Shown piece by piece: positions 33,957 to 42,370 of a stretch of 64,000 nucleotides of DNA. The stretch lies in NCBI RefSeq assembly GCF_047922965.1, contig NZ_CP150481.1, positions 1,550,001 to 1,614,000 of the forward strand, read 5' to 3'. This stretch comes from Neptunicella plasticusilytica. Lineage in GTDB: Bacteria > Pseudomonadota > Gammaproteobacteria > Enterobacterales > Alteromonadaceae. Below the pieces are notes generated by a model. That model ran no database searches. It saw only the letters and a list, made by a program, of their open reading frames with translations, and had not been told where the DNA came from. The position numbers and the translations under genes are program-made. How positions within the stretch are numbered: position 1 is the first letter of the stretch; each line of letters starts with the position of its first letter.

Positions 33957-34601
33957 ATGCGCATCATTCTTCTTGGCGCTCCCGGTGCAGGAAAAGGCAC
34001 ACAAGCCCAGTTTTTAATGGGTAAGTACGGGATCCCACAAATATCCACCGGCGATATGCTAAGGGCTGCTATTAAAGCAGGCACTGAACTTGGTCTTGAA
34101 GCCAAAAAAGTGATGGATGAAGGTAAACTGGTATCTGATGATCTGATGATCGGTCTGGTTAAAGAACGGATAGCTCAGCAAGATTGCCACAACGGTTTCT
34201 TACTGGACGGTTTTCCGCGCACCATCCCGCAAGCCGATGCGATGGTGGAAAATGGTGTCAAGGTCGATCATGTGATCGAGTTTGCCGTGCCTGATGATGT
34301 GATTGTTTCGCGCATGAGCGGAAGACGTGTGCATCCTGCGTCCGGTCGAGTTTATCATGTCGAGTTTAATCCTCCTGCAGAAGAAGGCAAAGATGATAAG
34401 ACAGGCGAAGAACTGGTTATTCGTCCTGATGATCAGGAAGATACAGTACGTAAGCGTTTGAGCATTTATCATGAGCAAACCGAACCTCTAGTCAGCTATT
34501 ATAAAAAACAGGCCGACCAAGGGTTGTGTCAGTATCATCGCATTGAAGGTACTAAACCGGTGGAAGAAGTGAGCCAAACTCTGGCAGCCTTGTTGGGTTA
34601 A
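33957..34601 (+). CDS. adk: Adenylate kinase
   Basis: 214 residues, the same as E. coli. Converts AMP and ATP to two ADP in the cytoplasm. P-loop GAPGAGKGTQAQF (about 7-19), AMP-binding STGDMLRAAIKAGTELG and GFPRTIPQADAM, and the long LID with SGRRVHPASGRVYHVEFNPP (about 122-141). The LID has no zinc cysteines, as expected for the gammaproteobacterial long form. A terminator lies 48 bases downstream. Confidence 0.98.
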   Translation: MRIILLGAPGAGKGTQAQFLMGKYGIPQISTGDMLRAAIKAGTELGLEAKKVMDEGKLVSDDLMIGLVKERIAQQDCHNGFLLDGFPRTIPQADAMVENGVKVDHVIEFAVPDDVIVSRMSGRRVHPASGRVYHVEFNPPAEEGKDDKTGEELVIRPDDQEDTVRKRLSIYHEQTEPLVSYYKKQADQGLCQYHRIEGTKPVEEVSQTLAALLG

Positions 34602-34649
34602 ATAGCCTAAGGTAAATCATCAGGGTTAAACCAGATTAACAAATGTAAT

Positions 34650-34674
34650 AGCCCACAACATGTGGGCTTTTTTA
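34650..34674 (+). terminator. Terminator after adk
   Basis: Stem agcccaca/tgtgggct with an ACA loop and a T6 tail, 48 bases after the adk stop codon. Confidence 0.88.
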
Positions 34675-34690
34675 TGCGACAGGATAAATA

Positions 34691-35473
34691 ATGCGGCCTA
34701 ATAACCAGACTGTTTTAGCGGGTGTCAAAATCAGTGGAGCAGGGCGACCACTGGTGTTATTGCATAGCTCAATGAGCAGTGGAAAACAGTGGACAAAATT
34801 GGTCCAACAGCTAAAGGACAATCATCAAATCATCAATATCGATCTGCTGGGGTACGGCGATGCACCTCAGCCGGATCGAAATACAGTATTTTCTTTGCAA
34901 TATGAAACTCGTCGAATTGAATCAATACTGGCTGAGCTTGGTGTTGAACAATTTGATCTGGTTGGCCATTCCTATGGCGGTGCTACCGCGTTAAAGTTTA
35001 CTTACGAGAACCCTTCGAGAGTAAACAGGCTGGTAGTCTTCGAACCTGTCGCTTTCCATTTACTGGCTGCCGATAATCCTGCCCGGCAAGATGTTGTGCA
35101 GCTTGGCAATTCGATGGCTGAAATGTCTGACTTTGAAGCAGCAGAATCTTTTCTGGATTACTGGAATGGGCAAGGTTACTTCGCCAGTATTCCCGATTTT
35201 GTCCGTCAGCCGCTGCTAAATAGGGTGTATAAAGGCGTGCTGGATTTTACCGCGTTATTAGGTGAATCCTATCAGTTATCGGACTATGCGAATATTGTGC
35301 AGCCGACATTGTTGCTGAGCGGTGAAAAAACACGTCGTAGTGCGCAGGCCGTTGTTCACGAATTAAGCCAGCATTTACCTAATAGCCATATGCAGGTGAC
35401 TCCAGGTGGGCATATGGCACCAATTAGTCATGCGGATACAGTTAACCAGTATATCGTGGATTTTCTGGATTAG
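34691..35473 (+). CDS. Alpha/beta-hydrolase
   Basis: 260 residues. The catalytic serine is in VGHSYGGATAL (about 91-101) and the His in TPGGHMAPISHAD near the C-terminus; the acid is likely the Asp or Glu around TLLLSGEKTRRSAQ. LVLLHSSMSSGKQW gives the oxyanion-hole strand. No signal peptide. Substrate unknown; esterase or epoxide/haloalkane-type hydrolase activity would all fit the fold. AGGATAAATA precedes the ATG, which lies only 16 bases after the adk terminator. It ends convergent with the TPR gene. Confidence 0.85.
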   Translation: MRPNNQTVLAGVKISGAGRPLVLLHSSMSSGKQWTKLVQQLKDNHQIINIDLLGYGDAPQPDRNTVFSLQYETRRIESILAELGVEQFDLVGHSYGGATALKFTYENPSRVNRLVVFEPVAFHLLAADNPARQDVVQLGNSMAEMSDFEAAESFLDYWNGQGYFASIPDFVRQPLLNRVYKGVLDFTALLGESYQLSDYANIVQPTLLLSGEKTRRSAQAVVHELSQHLPNSHMQVTPGGHMAPISHADTVNQYIVDFLD

Positions 35474-35485
35474 CCTCGCTAAGGG

Positions 35486-36412
35486 CTAGTTGGAGATTTT
35501 AGACAACATGCTGGATATTTGCTGATAAAGCGGTTGATGTATTGTTGGTATTGGTTGCTCGTTTAACTGGGCGAGTATTTGTTTGGCGGTATTCGTATCT
35601 TGTTGAGCAAGCTTTATTTCAGCCAATCGTAACTGAACTAAAATAATACCGTTATCAAACTGGGCGTGTTGTGCTAGTTCCAATGCCTGTTGATAAATTT
35701 TTTCGGCGTCAGCAATACGTCCTAATCGCTGCAAAGCGCGACCTAGATTGTAATTAGCTACCGCTATTTGTTGTTTGTTACCCAGCTCCAGTGCTGCTTT
35801 GTTGGCTTTTTGCAAATAGTCCAGTTGTTTGTCTGGCTGATCAGTTTGCCTGTATAAATCACCTAGATTGCTATACAACTCGAGTTTAAAGTGAGCATCT
35901 TGGCTGTGGGAATATCGCTGTTCCAATTCCAGCAGCATAGATTCTGCCTGAGAATATTGATGCAAGTAGAGTTGTAAATTAGTGATGTCAACATAACGCA
36001 TCAGACTGAAGGAGGCCTGATTAATAGTCTTGATAAGATCAATCGCACTTTGCAGATAGTGCTTGGCGTCGTCGGTTTTTCCTTCTTGTGCCAGCATTTT
36101 GGCGTGATAGGTTAATACCGTTGATTTAAGTACCGGCGGTAAGTCATCTCGGTCAACAAGAGGCTGCAATTCTTTTTTAAGCCAGTTGAATTTCTGCAAT
36201 GTACTTAGTGAGTTCAATTGCAATTGTTTAACCCGGTTCCACTTGAGACTGTTAATTTGGAGGGTTAACAACTTGTTGGTTGACCATTCAAGGCAAGCTG
36301 AGGGATCAAGAGAACAAAGCTCTATCTGTTTTTGGTCATCAGTTACATCAGCCTGCGCAGGGAGCAATAAACCGAGTAGCGTAACTATTGTCAGGAAACC
36401 TTTTATTATCAT
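35486..36412 (-). CDS. Secreted TPR-repeat protein
   Basis: 308 residues from ATG 36412; an upstream GTG at 36436 is less likely. The signal peptide (about 1-21, ending LPAQADV) is followed by a region with two cysteines (ELCSLDPSACLEW) and then about five TPR units (for example LELYSNLGDLYRQTDQPDKQ and AVANYNLGRALQRLGRIADA). It is probably periplasmic. No enzyme or output domain is present, so function is unknown. It is a single gene, convergent with the hydrolase gene. Confidence 0.75.
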   Translation of the reverse strand: MIIKGFLTIVTLLGLLLPAQADVTDDQKQIELCSLDPSACLEWSTNKLLTLQINSLKWNRVKQLQLNSLSTLQKFNWLKKELQPLVDRDDLPPVLKSTVLTYHAKMLAQEGKTDDAKHYLQSAIDLIKTINQASFSLMRYVDITNLQLYLHQYSQAESMLLELEQRYSHSQDAHFKLELYSNLGDLYRQTDQPDKQLDYLQKANKAALELGNKQQIAVANYNLGRALQRLGRIADAEKIYQQALELAQHAQFDNGIILVQLRLAEIKLAQQDTNTAKQILAQLNEQPIPTIHQPLYQQISSMLSKISN

Positions 36413-36556
36413 TATACACGCCGATGACAACACCAAATGTTTTAGAGACCGTCGAAGAGACGAAACCGCAAGATACTATCACAAGTACTATGACGTCGGT
36501 ACTTTGGCGTATTATATCCATGCGGATATTACCTCAAACTTATTTTGCAGACATAA

Positions 36557-36581
36557 AAAAGCGGCTTATCAGGCCGCTTTT
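36557..36581 (-). terminator. Terminator after the hsp20 gene
   Basis: aaaagcggc and gccgctttt around TTATCAG; read on the minus strand it ends in a T-run (ttttttatg). It lies 28 bases after the stop codon of the small heat-shock gene. Confidence 0.85.
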
Positions 36582-36609
36582 ATCAGAGAGACAGTAAAGG
36601 TTAACGAGC

Positions 36610-37053
36610 TTATTCGGTTTTGTTCTCGATTAAGCTGTTACCAATTTGAATCTTGCGTGGTTTCTTGGCTTCGGGAATTAATCGTTCCAAATCAATGTGC
36701 AGTAACCCGTTTTGCAGGTCCGCTGACAGCACTTTGACATGGTCGCCTAATTGAAACTTGCGTTCAAAATTGCGCTCTGAAATACCCTTATGCAGGAATT
36801 TACGTTCCTCATCTTTAGCCTGTTTATTACCCGTCACCAGCAAGGTGTTTTCCTGGGCTTCGATTTCGATTTGATCTTCAGCGAAACCGGCTACAGCCAT
36901 GGTAATTCGGTACTTGTCTTCGGCTAACAGTTCGATGTTATAAGGTGGATAAGTGGTTTGTTTTTCATTTCGCGAGGCACTGTCAATCATAGATGCCAAG
37001 TGGTCAAAACCAATGAAAGAACGGTAAAGTGGAGATAGATCGATGTTACGCAT
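36610..37053 (-). CDS. ibpA: Small heat-shock protein, IbpA/Hsp20 family
   Basis: 147 residues from the second ATG (MRNIDLSPLYRSFIGFDHLA, almost the same N-terminus as E. coli IbpA). The first ATG, 6 bases upstream, is only 2 bases from the GAGG and is less likely. The alpha-crystallin domain (about 35-128) has YRITMAVAGFAEDQIEIEAQ and LLVTGNKQAKDEERKFLHKG, and the C-terminal IxI-like motif region ends IPEAKKPRKIQI. A holdase that binds unfolding proteins. The 5' leader carries a ROSE-like RNA thermometer and a sigma-32 promoter. Confidence 0.95.
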   Translation of the reverse strand: MRNIDLSPLYRSFIGFDHLASMIDSASRNEKQTTYPPYNIELLAEDKYRITMAVAGFAEDQIEIEAQENTLLVTGNKQAKDEERKFLHKGISERNFERKFQLGDHVKVLSADLQNGLLHIDLERLIPEAKKPRKIQIGNSLIENKTE

Positions 37054-37060
37054 TTGCATA

Positions 37061-37180
37061 TCCTCTTAATTAAGCAATATGTGATGGCAAGTCGTTTTTT
37101 GTGGTGACTGCACCATCAATTTCAAGTTTGCCCCGATAATCGGCGGCGGTTTTATCGACCCTGTCGGCGTCGATAATTTA
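37061..37180 (-). promoter_or_regulatory. ROSE-like RNA thermometer in the ibpA leader
   Basis: On the minus strand, TTGCT (37073-37077) lies 8 bases before AGGA (37061-37064). U-U-(G)-C-U pairing with AGGA is the hallmark that masks the Shine-Dalgarno in ROSE elements of hsp20 genes. The leader of about 120 bases also contains further stems (cgacgccgacagggtcg near 37155-37171). The fold was not computed. Confidence 0.55.
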
Positions 37181-37181
37181 T

Positions 37182-37209
37182 ATATATGGCAGGCCAATCT
37201 TTTTTCAAC
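37182..37209 (-). promoter_or_regulatory. Candidate sigma-32 promoter of ibpA
   Basis: On the minus strand GTTGAAA (37203-37209) and CCATATAT (37182-37189) are separated by 13 bases, close to the heat-shock consensus CTTGAAA/CCCCATNT. Placement gives a leader of about 120 bases, the size expected for a ROSE element. Confidence 0.55.
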
Positions 37210-37282
37210 AAGAAAATATAAAATAAAATATAACTAATTGATTAATAAGTATTTTAAGTTGTATTTTTATTGTTGACAGCGA

Positions 37283-37942
37283 TTATCTGGAGGGATCAAT
37301 TGAATCACCCAGACTGTTATTCACCCGGAACCAACCGGTTAGGCTGTAGCGATCTTTGCGGGCGGCTAACACTTCGTGCGGAAAACGTTCGCTTAGAAAC
37401 AGGATAAACGAACCTAACTTGGGTGTAACAGTGACAAAGGGGATTTTAACCTTTTTGCGATACATTAATAACTCGCCACCATCAGCCGGATCCCAGTCCG
37501 GATTTAGGTAGAGTACAGTGGATAATACGCGGTTGGTATTGCCTTTGAAGGCGTCCAGATGGCGTTTGTAATAAGCACCTTGACTGTAATGAGCAAAATG
37601 GCACTCATAGTCGAACAATCCCATAAACAGGCGACGATTCAGCTCTGTACGCAGTTCTGACATAATTTTCAGATATTGTTGCTCAAACCCGTTTTGGCCA
37701 TTTAACCAATGAATCTCATCGGTGCGTACAAACTGGTTAATTTGCTGGTCTGTTGCTCGTCCAATGGCGGCTCGTTTAAAATAATCCGCGGGTAACTGGC
37801 GCACCTGTATGGCTAACTGGCTAATTAGCTCCGGAGGGAAAAAGTCATCGATAAGGCAATAGCCGCTATCAACCAATGCATCGGCAATGAGATCAAACTT
37901 GATAGTAAGATCAAGGTTATCTGCTAGAGCGAACGCGCCCAT
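37283..37942 (-). CDS. 2-oxoglutarate/Fe(II)-dependent oxygenase
   Basis: 219 residues from ATG 37942; a TTG 12 bases upstream is possible. The jelly-roll core has the iron-binding HxD in YYKRHLDAFKGN (about 135-146), the second His in SERFPHEVLAARKDRYSL and the 2-oxoglutarate Arg in that last segment. VLSTVLYLNPDWDPADGGEL and LLMYRKK are typical of the prolyl-4-hydroxylase-like group (P4Hc). The substrate may be a protein side chain or small molecule. It is a monocistronic gene between hsp20 and yehS. Confidence 0.88.
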   Translation of the reverse strand: MGAFALADNLDLTIKFDLIADALVDSGYCLIDDFFPPELISQLAIQVRQLPADYFKRAAIGRATDQQINQFVRTDEIHWLNGQNGFEQQYLKIMSELRTELNRRLFMGLFDYECHFAHYSQGAYYKRHLDAFKGNTNRVLSTVLYLNPDWDPADGGELLMYRKKVKIPFVTVTPKLGSFILFLSERFPHEVLAARKDRYSLTGWFRVNNSLGDSIDPSR

Positions 37943-38116
37943 AGGATTTCGCAATCAGTTAAAGGTGACGCTTTATATACGCAAATTATGATTTTGTCAT
38001 CGCAAAAATGTGTAAATTGGATTTTTTATTTAAATGCATCCCACGACAGGCCCAATTCAGGTTAAAATAGTATTTTTAAACGCATTGATTTGCGTGTTAT
38101 TACCACGGAATTTTGC

Positions 38117-38605
38117 ATGATCCACAATGATGTTTTACGCCGCTTACGCTATGCCCTGACGATTAACGATACTGCCGCTATTGCAATATTCAAACTGGCT
38201 GACTACGACATGGAGCTAGAGTATTTGCATGGCATCATGAAAAAAGAAGATGAGCCGGGCTTTGTTCAATGTCGCGATAAAGTATTGTCATTATTTTTAG
38301 ATGGATTGATCTATAAAAATCGTGGCAAACAAGAGGGTAGGGAACCTACAGTACTTGAGCCGGGCGAAAAGCTTAGCAACAACGAAATTTTGAAGAAAAT
38401 TCGTATCGCGCTGACGTTGCAGGAACAGGATATTATCAACATTATGCAACTGGCCAACTTCAAGTTGGGCAAAAGTGAATTATCGGCTTTGTTCAGAAAT
38501 CCCCAGCATCGCAATTACAAGGAATGTGGCGATCAGTTTTTGCGTAATTTTTTGCAAGGATTGACTAAAAAATACCGTCCAGCGGATCATTGGCAACCCC
38601 AATAA
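38117..38605 (+). CDS. yehS: DUF1456 (YehS) family protein
   Basis: 162 residues from ATG 38117 (MIHNDVLRRLRYALTINDTA). It consists of two similar helical repeats (about 1-70 and 85-155): RLRYALTINDTAAIAIFKLA and KIRIALTLQEQDIINIMQLA, each followed by a short L/F-rich helix and a C-x5-FL-x-GL motif (CRDKVLSLFLDGL, CGDQFLRNFLQGL). The DUF1456 family is widespread and has no established function. A bidirectional terminator follows. Confidence 0.9.
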   Translation: MIHNDVLRRLRYALTINDTAAIAIFKLADYDMELEYLHGIMKKEDEPGFVQCRDKVLSLFLDGLIYKNRGKQEGREPTVLEPGEKLSNNEILKKIRIALTLQEQDIINIMQLANFKLGKSELSALFRNPQHRNYKECGDQFLRNFLQGLTKKYRPADHWQPQ

Positions 38606-38673
38606 TATATTGTTAGTGGCCATACTCCAGGCTTGTTCCTGACAGGATTGGAATATGCTCCATCCCTGGGAAT

Positions 38674-38706
38674 AAAAAAAACGGCGATTAATACGCCGTT
38701 TTTTTA
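38674..38706. terminator. Bidirectional terminator between yehS and the yceI-like gene
   Basis: aaaaaaacggcg, attaata, cgccgttttttt. The symmetric A/T tails serve both the plus-strand yehS and the minus-strand YceI gene. Confidence 0.92.
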
Positions 38707-38723
38707 TCTAACATCGATGAGGT

Positions 38724-39278
38724 TTATTGTTTTACACCTTCAACAATCAAATCAAATTCGACTTTGCCAAAATCCATTTTAATCCCGAAATCACCCATAT
38801 TGATGCTGGTAGTACCTTCAAAGCCTGCGCGGTAACCACCCCAGGGATCATCACCTTCACCGATCTTGGTGGCTTTAATCACAATAGGTTTGGTCACACC
38901 TAATAAGGTTAAATCACCGTGGATGTCCATTGATTCGTCACCGGTACTCTCTACCTTGGTACTGACAAATTTGGCTGTGGTAAAGTCATCTGTTTTCAGG
39001 AAGTCATCACCAAGAACATGTTTATTACGTTTGGCGTGGTTGGTATCAACGCTGGTCGTGTCAATATTAACGGTAACACTGGACGCTTCCGGTTTGGCCG
39101 CATCATAACTAAACTTGCCGTCAAATGTATTGAAACGTCCTGTCACATAGGAATAACCTAAATGGCTGACTTTAAAATTGATTGATGCATGCGCGCCTTT
39201 AGTGTCGATCACATAGTCGGCGGCATTCGCCATCTGCGATGCAGTCAGTAACGCGGTGGCTAAAATCAGTTTTTTCAT
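38724..39278 (-). CDS. YceI-family periplasmic lipid-binding protein
   Basis: 184 residues. The signal peptide (about 1-19, ending MANAADY) is followed by the lipocalin-like YceI barrel with DTKGAHASINFKVSHLGYSY, FNTFDGKFSYDAAKPEASSV, DTNHAKRNKHVLGDDFL and a C-terminal DFGIKMDFGKVEFDLIVEG. Members bind isoprenoids or similar lipids. It overlaps the cytochrome b561 gene by 4 bases, and this yceJ-yceI pairing is common, so the two may handle a quinone or polyprenoid together. Confidence 0.94.
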   Translation of the reverse strand: MKKLILATALLTASQMANAADYVIDTKGAHASINFKVSHLGYSYVTGRFNTFDGKFSYDAAKPEASSVTVNIDTTSVDTNHAKRNKHVLGDDFLKTDDFTTAKFVSTKVESTGDESMDIHGDLTLLGVTKPIVIKATKIGEGDDPWGGYRAGFEGTTSINMGDFGIKMDFGKVEFDLIVEGVKQ

Positions 39279-39838
39279 TGTGTATCTCCGTGATTGTTGG
39301 CAGGTTTTAGCATTCTGCGCAAGGTTGAATCTTTATCGATTAGATGGTGCTTAAATGCAGCCAACCCATGGAATAGGCTTAAGCCTATTATAATGTAGGC
39401 TGCCCAGCGGTGAATATCACCACTTATGGTTTCCTGATGTTCAAATAGTTCACCCATTGACGGCAAGGCGAACCAGTCAAACACCTCTATACCTCTTCCG
39501 TCTGCGGTGGGGATAAGGTATCCGGTCACAAATAGTAAAAACAGCAGTAAATACAATAATCCGTGCGCTAATTGGGCGGCAACTTTTTCCCAGTTGGCAC
39601 CTTCATTGATCGGTACCGGCTGGCTAAAGCGCCAAATTAGCCTGACCACTGTGACAGCCGCTAGCAAAATACCAATACTAACGTGCCACAACGGCGCGGT
39701 TTGGTACCACTCGCTGTAGTAGGTCAGATCTACCATCCACCAACCCAAAGCGAATAAACCGATAACGGCTAACGCACTTATCCAGTGGATAATAATACTT
39801 ACCCATCCAAAGCTGGATTTACTGTTTGTTAATTCCAT
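39275..39838 (-). CDS. Cytochrome b561 (YceJ-like)
   Basis: 187 residues, four transmembrane helices (about 15-35, 50-70, 92-112, 145-165). Histidines in FGWVSIIIHWISALAVIGLF, ALWHVSIGILLA, HGLLYLLLFLLFVTGYL and HRWAAYIIIGLSLFHGLAAF are the likely heme b ligands. It probably shuttles electrons between quinone and a periplasmic partner. It is the first gene of the pair with the YceI gene; the 4-base overlap indicates translational coupling. Confidence 0.92.
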   Translation of the reverse strand: MELTNSKSSFGWVSIIIHWISALAVIGLFALGWWMVDLTYYSEWYQTAPLWHVSIGILLAAVTVVRLIWRFSQPVPINEGANWEKVAAQLAHGLLYLLLFLLFVTGYLIPTADGRGIEVFDWFALPSMGELFEHQETISGDIHRWAAYIIIGLSLFHGLAAFKHHLIDKDSTLRRMLKPANNHGDTQ

Positions 39839-40381
39839 TACTCATCCTAAAAGGTAGATCAGCATTTAATCTAGTTAGCTTAATCTAAATTAATTTATGA
39901 AACATATCTAAATATAGATAGTAATGGCCTAAATTTTAGATGAATTAGAATTTGAGTGGCTGGAATCTAAAAATATATTCACCACAAAGGCGCGCAGTTC
40001 ATAGAAGTAAATATAATATTGACTGTCATTCCTGTGTTATTACCCCTTTGTCACCTCTGCGTTATTTTAGGCGGGAGGCATAATCAGCAATTCAACTGTT
40101 TAAACACTGGACTCCGTTCCGGCCTAAAACACAAGCGGAATGACAAAAACTACCGAAGTGATGGTTTTATAAAACAATCTGATCACAAAGTTTTAGTTCA
40201 CAGATGATCATTAGCACTCCTACGCTGCAAAAATCCCGCGCTTTTTTTCATTTTTGTAAAATTTACATTGTGTAATTTCTATTGTGAAATTTTAGTTAAA
40301 AGTTAACTAAGATATTTATCAACAAACGCGGGTTGTCCCGAATTCAGGTTAATTTAACAACATAATAATACGGAGTACCCT
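39839..40381. other. Intergenic region before isocitrate lyase
   Basis: Contains a degenerate inverted-repeat element at 40024-40145 and an AT-rich stretch (40240-40380) that must hold the aceA promoter. gttaaaagttaac near 40293-40305 is a short dyad. An open frame at 40019-40207 has no ribosome binding site and runs through the repeat, so it is not called. AATACGGAG precedes the aceA start codon. Confidence 0.5.
40024..40145. repeat. Degenerate REP/MITE-like inverted repeat
   Basis: TGTCATTCC at 40024-40032 and GGAATGACA at 40137-40145 are exact inverted arms; TGTGTT and AACACA continue the symmetry across a 3-base gap. The inner sequence cactggactccgttccggcc resembles the CTGGATTCCGGCC-type palindromic repeats scattered in many proteobacteria. 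There is no coding capacity. Confidence 0.5.
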
Positions 40382-41980
40382 ATGCAAGACTACAAGACTG
40401 AAATCAACCAGGCTCAAGCAACGCTTAATCATCAAGGCGCCGGATGGCAGGCGATTGACGCTGAATCCGTCGCCCGTATGCGGTTACAAAATCGTTTCAA
40501 AACGGGACTGGATATTGCCAAATATACCGCCGGAATTATGCGTGAAGATATGGCTGCCTATGATAAAAACTCAGCTAATTACACCCAATCGTTGGGCGTC
40601 TGGCATGGCTTTATTGGTCAGCAGAAAATGATTTCGGTGAAAAATCATTTTAATAGTACCAAAGGGCGTTACTTGTATTTATCCGGTTGGATGGTGGCGG
40701 CTATGCGATCTGAGTTTGGCCCACTGCCGGATCAGTCCATGCACGAGAAAACCTCGGTTCCGGCCTTAATCGAAGAATTGTATACCTTCTTGAAACAGGC
40801 TGATGCCCGTGAACTGCAGCATTTGTTTAGCGATCTGGATAATGCCCGTGAAGCGGGTGATGAAGTTAAAGTGCAGGCGATTCAAAAGCAGATTGACCAC
40901 TTCCAAACCCATGTAGTGCCGATTATTGCCGATATCGATGCCGGTTTTGGTAATGAAGAAGCCACTTATTTACTGGCCAAAAAAATGATTGAAGCCGGTG
41001 CCTGCTGTATCCAGATTGAAAATCAGGTGTCCGATGCCAAGCAATGTGGTCATCAGGACGGTAAAGTGACCGTGCCCCATGAAGACTTTTTAGCCAAAAT
41101 TAACGCCGTACGTTATGCCTTTATGGAACTGGGTGTAGAAGAGGGGGTTATTGTCGCACGAACCGATTCATTGGGTGCAGGCCTGACCCAGAAAATCCCG
41201 GTATCGCAACAGGTTGGTGATTTGGCTGACCAGTATAATGAATTTATTGACGGCCAGCCCATTACGTCGCTGGAGCAACTGCAATCTGGCGATATGCTGA
41301 TTAAGCAGGGTGAACAATTAATTCGTCCAACACGTTTGCCTAACGGACTGGTGCGTTTTAAAGCCAATACCGGTGAAGATCGGGTGGTACTGGATTGCAT
41401 AACCTCACTGCAACATGGTGCTGATTTACTGTGGATAGAAACCGAAAAACCGCATATCGGCCAGATTGCCGGTATGGTCAATCGCATCCGCGCCGTAGTG
41501 CCCGACGCCAAGCTGGTTTATAACAACAGCCCATCCTTTAACTGGACGCTCAATTTCCGCCAGCAAGTATTTGATAGCTGGACTGAGCAGGGCAAAGATG
41601 TGTCAGGTTATCAGCGCGATAATTTGATGCAGGCGCAGTATGATGATACTGAACTGGCGGTCGAAGCTGATGAAAAAATTCAGCGCTTCCAGCGTGATGC
41701 GGCCGAACAAGCGGGAATTTTCCATCATCTGATTACCCTGCCGACTTATCACACTGCGGCGTTATCTACCGATAATCTGGCCAAGGATTATTTTGGTGAG
41801 CAGGGGATGCTGGCCTATGTACAGGGGGTGCAACGTCAGGAAATCCGCCAGTCATTGGCCTGCGTTAAACATCAGGTGATGTCCGGCTCAAACATTGGCG
41901 ATGATCATAAGGAATACTTCTCCGGTGCCCAGGCACTGAAAGCCTCCGGTAAAGATAACACCATGAACCAGTTTGCCTGA
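40382..41980 (+). CDS. aceA: Isocitrate lyase (large type)
   Basis: 532 residues. Cleaves isocitrate to succinate and glyoxylate, first step of the glyoxylate shunt. VPIIADIDAGFGNEEATYLL gives the metal-binding Asp. The active-site loop reads DAKQCGHQDGKVTVPHEDF, the CGH motif being catalytic (KQCGHQ in place of KKCGH). WIETEKPHIGQI and YNNSPSFNWTLNF follow. It is about 100 residues longer than the E. coli enzyme, as in the Pseudomonas/Alteromonas type. No malate synthase gene is adjacent. A terminator follows. Confidence 0.94.
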   Translation: MQDYKTEINQAQATLNHQGAGWQAIDAESVARMRLQNRFKTGLDIAKYTAGIMREDMAAYDKNSANYTQSLGVWHGFIGQQKMISVKNHFNSTKGRYLYLSGWMVAAMRSEFGPLPDQSMHEKTSVPALIEELYTFLKQADARELQHLFSDLDNAREAGDEVKVQAIQKQIDHFQTHVVPIIADIDAGFGNEEATYLLAKKMIEAGACCIQIENQVSDAKQCGHQDGKVTVPHEDFLAKINAVRYAFMELGVEEGVIVARTDSLGAGLTQKIPVSQQVGDLADQYNEFIDGQPITSLEQLQSGDMLIKQGEQLIRPTRLPNGLVRFKANTGEDRVVLDCITSLQHGADLLWIETEKPHIGQIAGMVNRIRAVVPDAKLVYNNSPSFNWTLNFRQQVFDSWTEQGKDVSGYQRDNLMQAQYDDTELAVEADEKIQRFQRDAAEQAGIFHHLITLPTYHTAALSTDNLAKDYFGEQGMLAYVQGVQRQEIRQSLACVKHQVMSGSNIGDDHKEYFSGAQALKASGKDNTMNQFA

Positions 41981-42023
41981 TAATGGCTGACTTTAAGTTA
42001 GCTAGTATTAGGTAATCATGACA

Positions 42024-42052
42024 AAACAGGTGCTGTTCAGCACCTGTTTTTG
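42024..42052 (+). terminator. Terminator after aceA
   Basis: aacaggtgctg-tt-cagcacctgtt followed by TTTGTTTT, 43 bases after the stop codon. Confidence 0.88.
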
Positions 42053-42084
42053 TTTTAAGTTGTTTTGACATACCTTACTATTTA

Positions 42085-42110
42085 TACCAATATCCATATA
42101 AATATTGGTA
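42085..42110. promoter_or_regulatory. Operator-like dyad of the parDE module
   Basis: TACCAATAT and ATATTGGTA form a perfect 9-base dyad separated by 8 bases, 17 bases before the antitoxin ATG. TTGACA lies at 42065-42070. It is the expected place for autoregulation by the ParD-ParE complex. Confidence 0.55.
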
Positions 42111-42127
42111 CTTTTTTGAGGTGTGAT

Positions 42128-42370
42128 ATGGCTAAAAACACCAGCATTAGCTTGGGCAATCATTTTGATCAATTTGTTGCACAGCAAGTTGCAGACGGGC
42201 GCTACGGATCCGTGAGCGAAGTCATTCGGGCTGGGCTGCGCAAATTAGAAGATGAAGAACAAAAATTGAAAACATTGCGTTCACTTATCCAAGACGGTAT
42301 CGCCAGCGGTACGGCTGAATACAGTTATGAAGGTTTGATGAAGGAGCTTGACCAAGATCTTGGCAAATGA
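42128..42370 (+). CDS. parD: ParD-type antitoxin
   Basis: 80 residues from ATG 42128 (GAGG 7 bases upstream). The N-terminal ribbon-helix-helix (MAKNTSISLGNHFDQFVAQQ, then GRYGSVSEVIRAGLRKLE) binds DNA, and the C-terminal part (about 45-80) should wrap the toxin. Family: type II antitoxin ParD/CopG/Arc. It overlaps the ParE gene by 4 bases. A longer frame from 42065 overlaps the operator and is not used. Confidence 0.92.
   Translation: MAKNTSISLGNHFDQFVAQQVADGRYGSVSEVIRAGLRKLEDEEQKLKTLRSLIQDGIASGTAEYSYEGLMKELDQDLGK

Noticed and set aside
40019..40207. 62-residue open frame before aceA
   Set aside because: It runs across the degenerate inverted-repeat element and lacks a ribosome binding site.
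41113..41511. 132-residue minus-strand frame in aceA
   Set aside because: Antisense of isocitrate lyase; the plus-strand family match is decisive.
42085..42110. Possible end of the 6336-type MITE (ATACCAAT)
   Set aside because: Only about 8 bases match the MITE end. The two arms form a short dyad just before parD, so an operator is the better reading.
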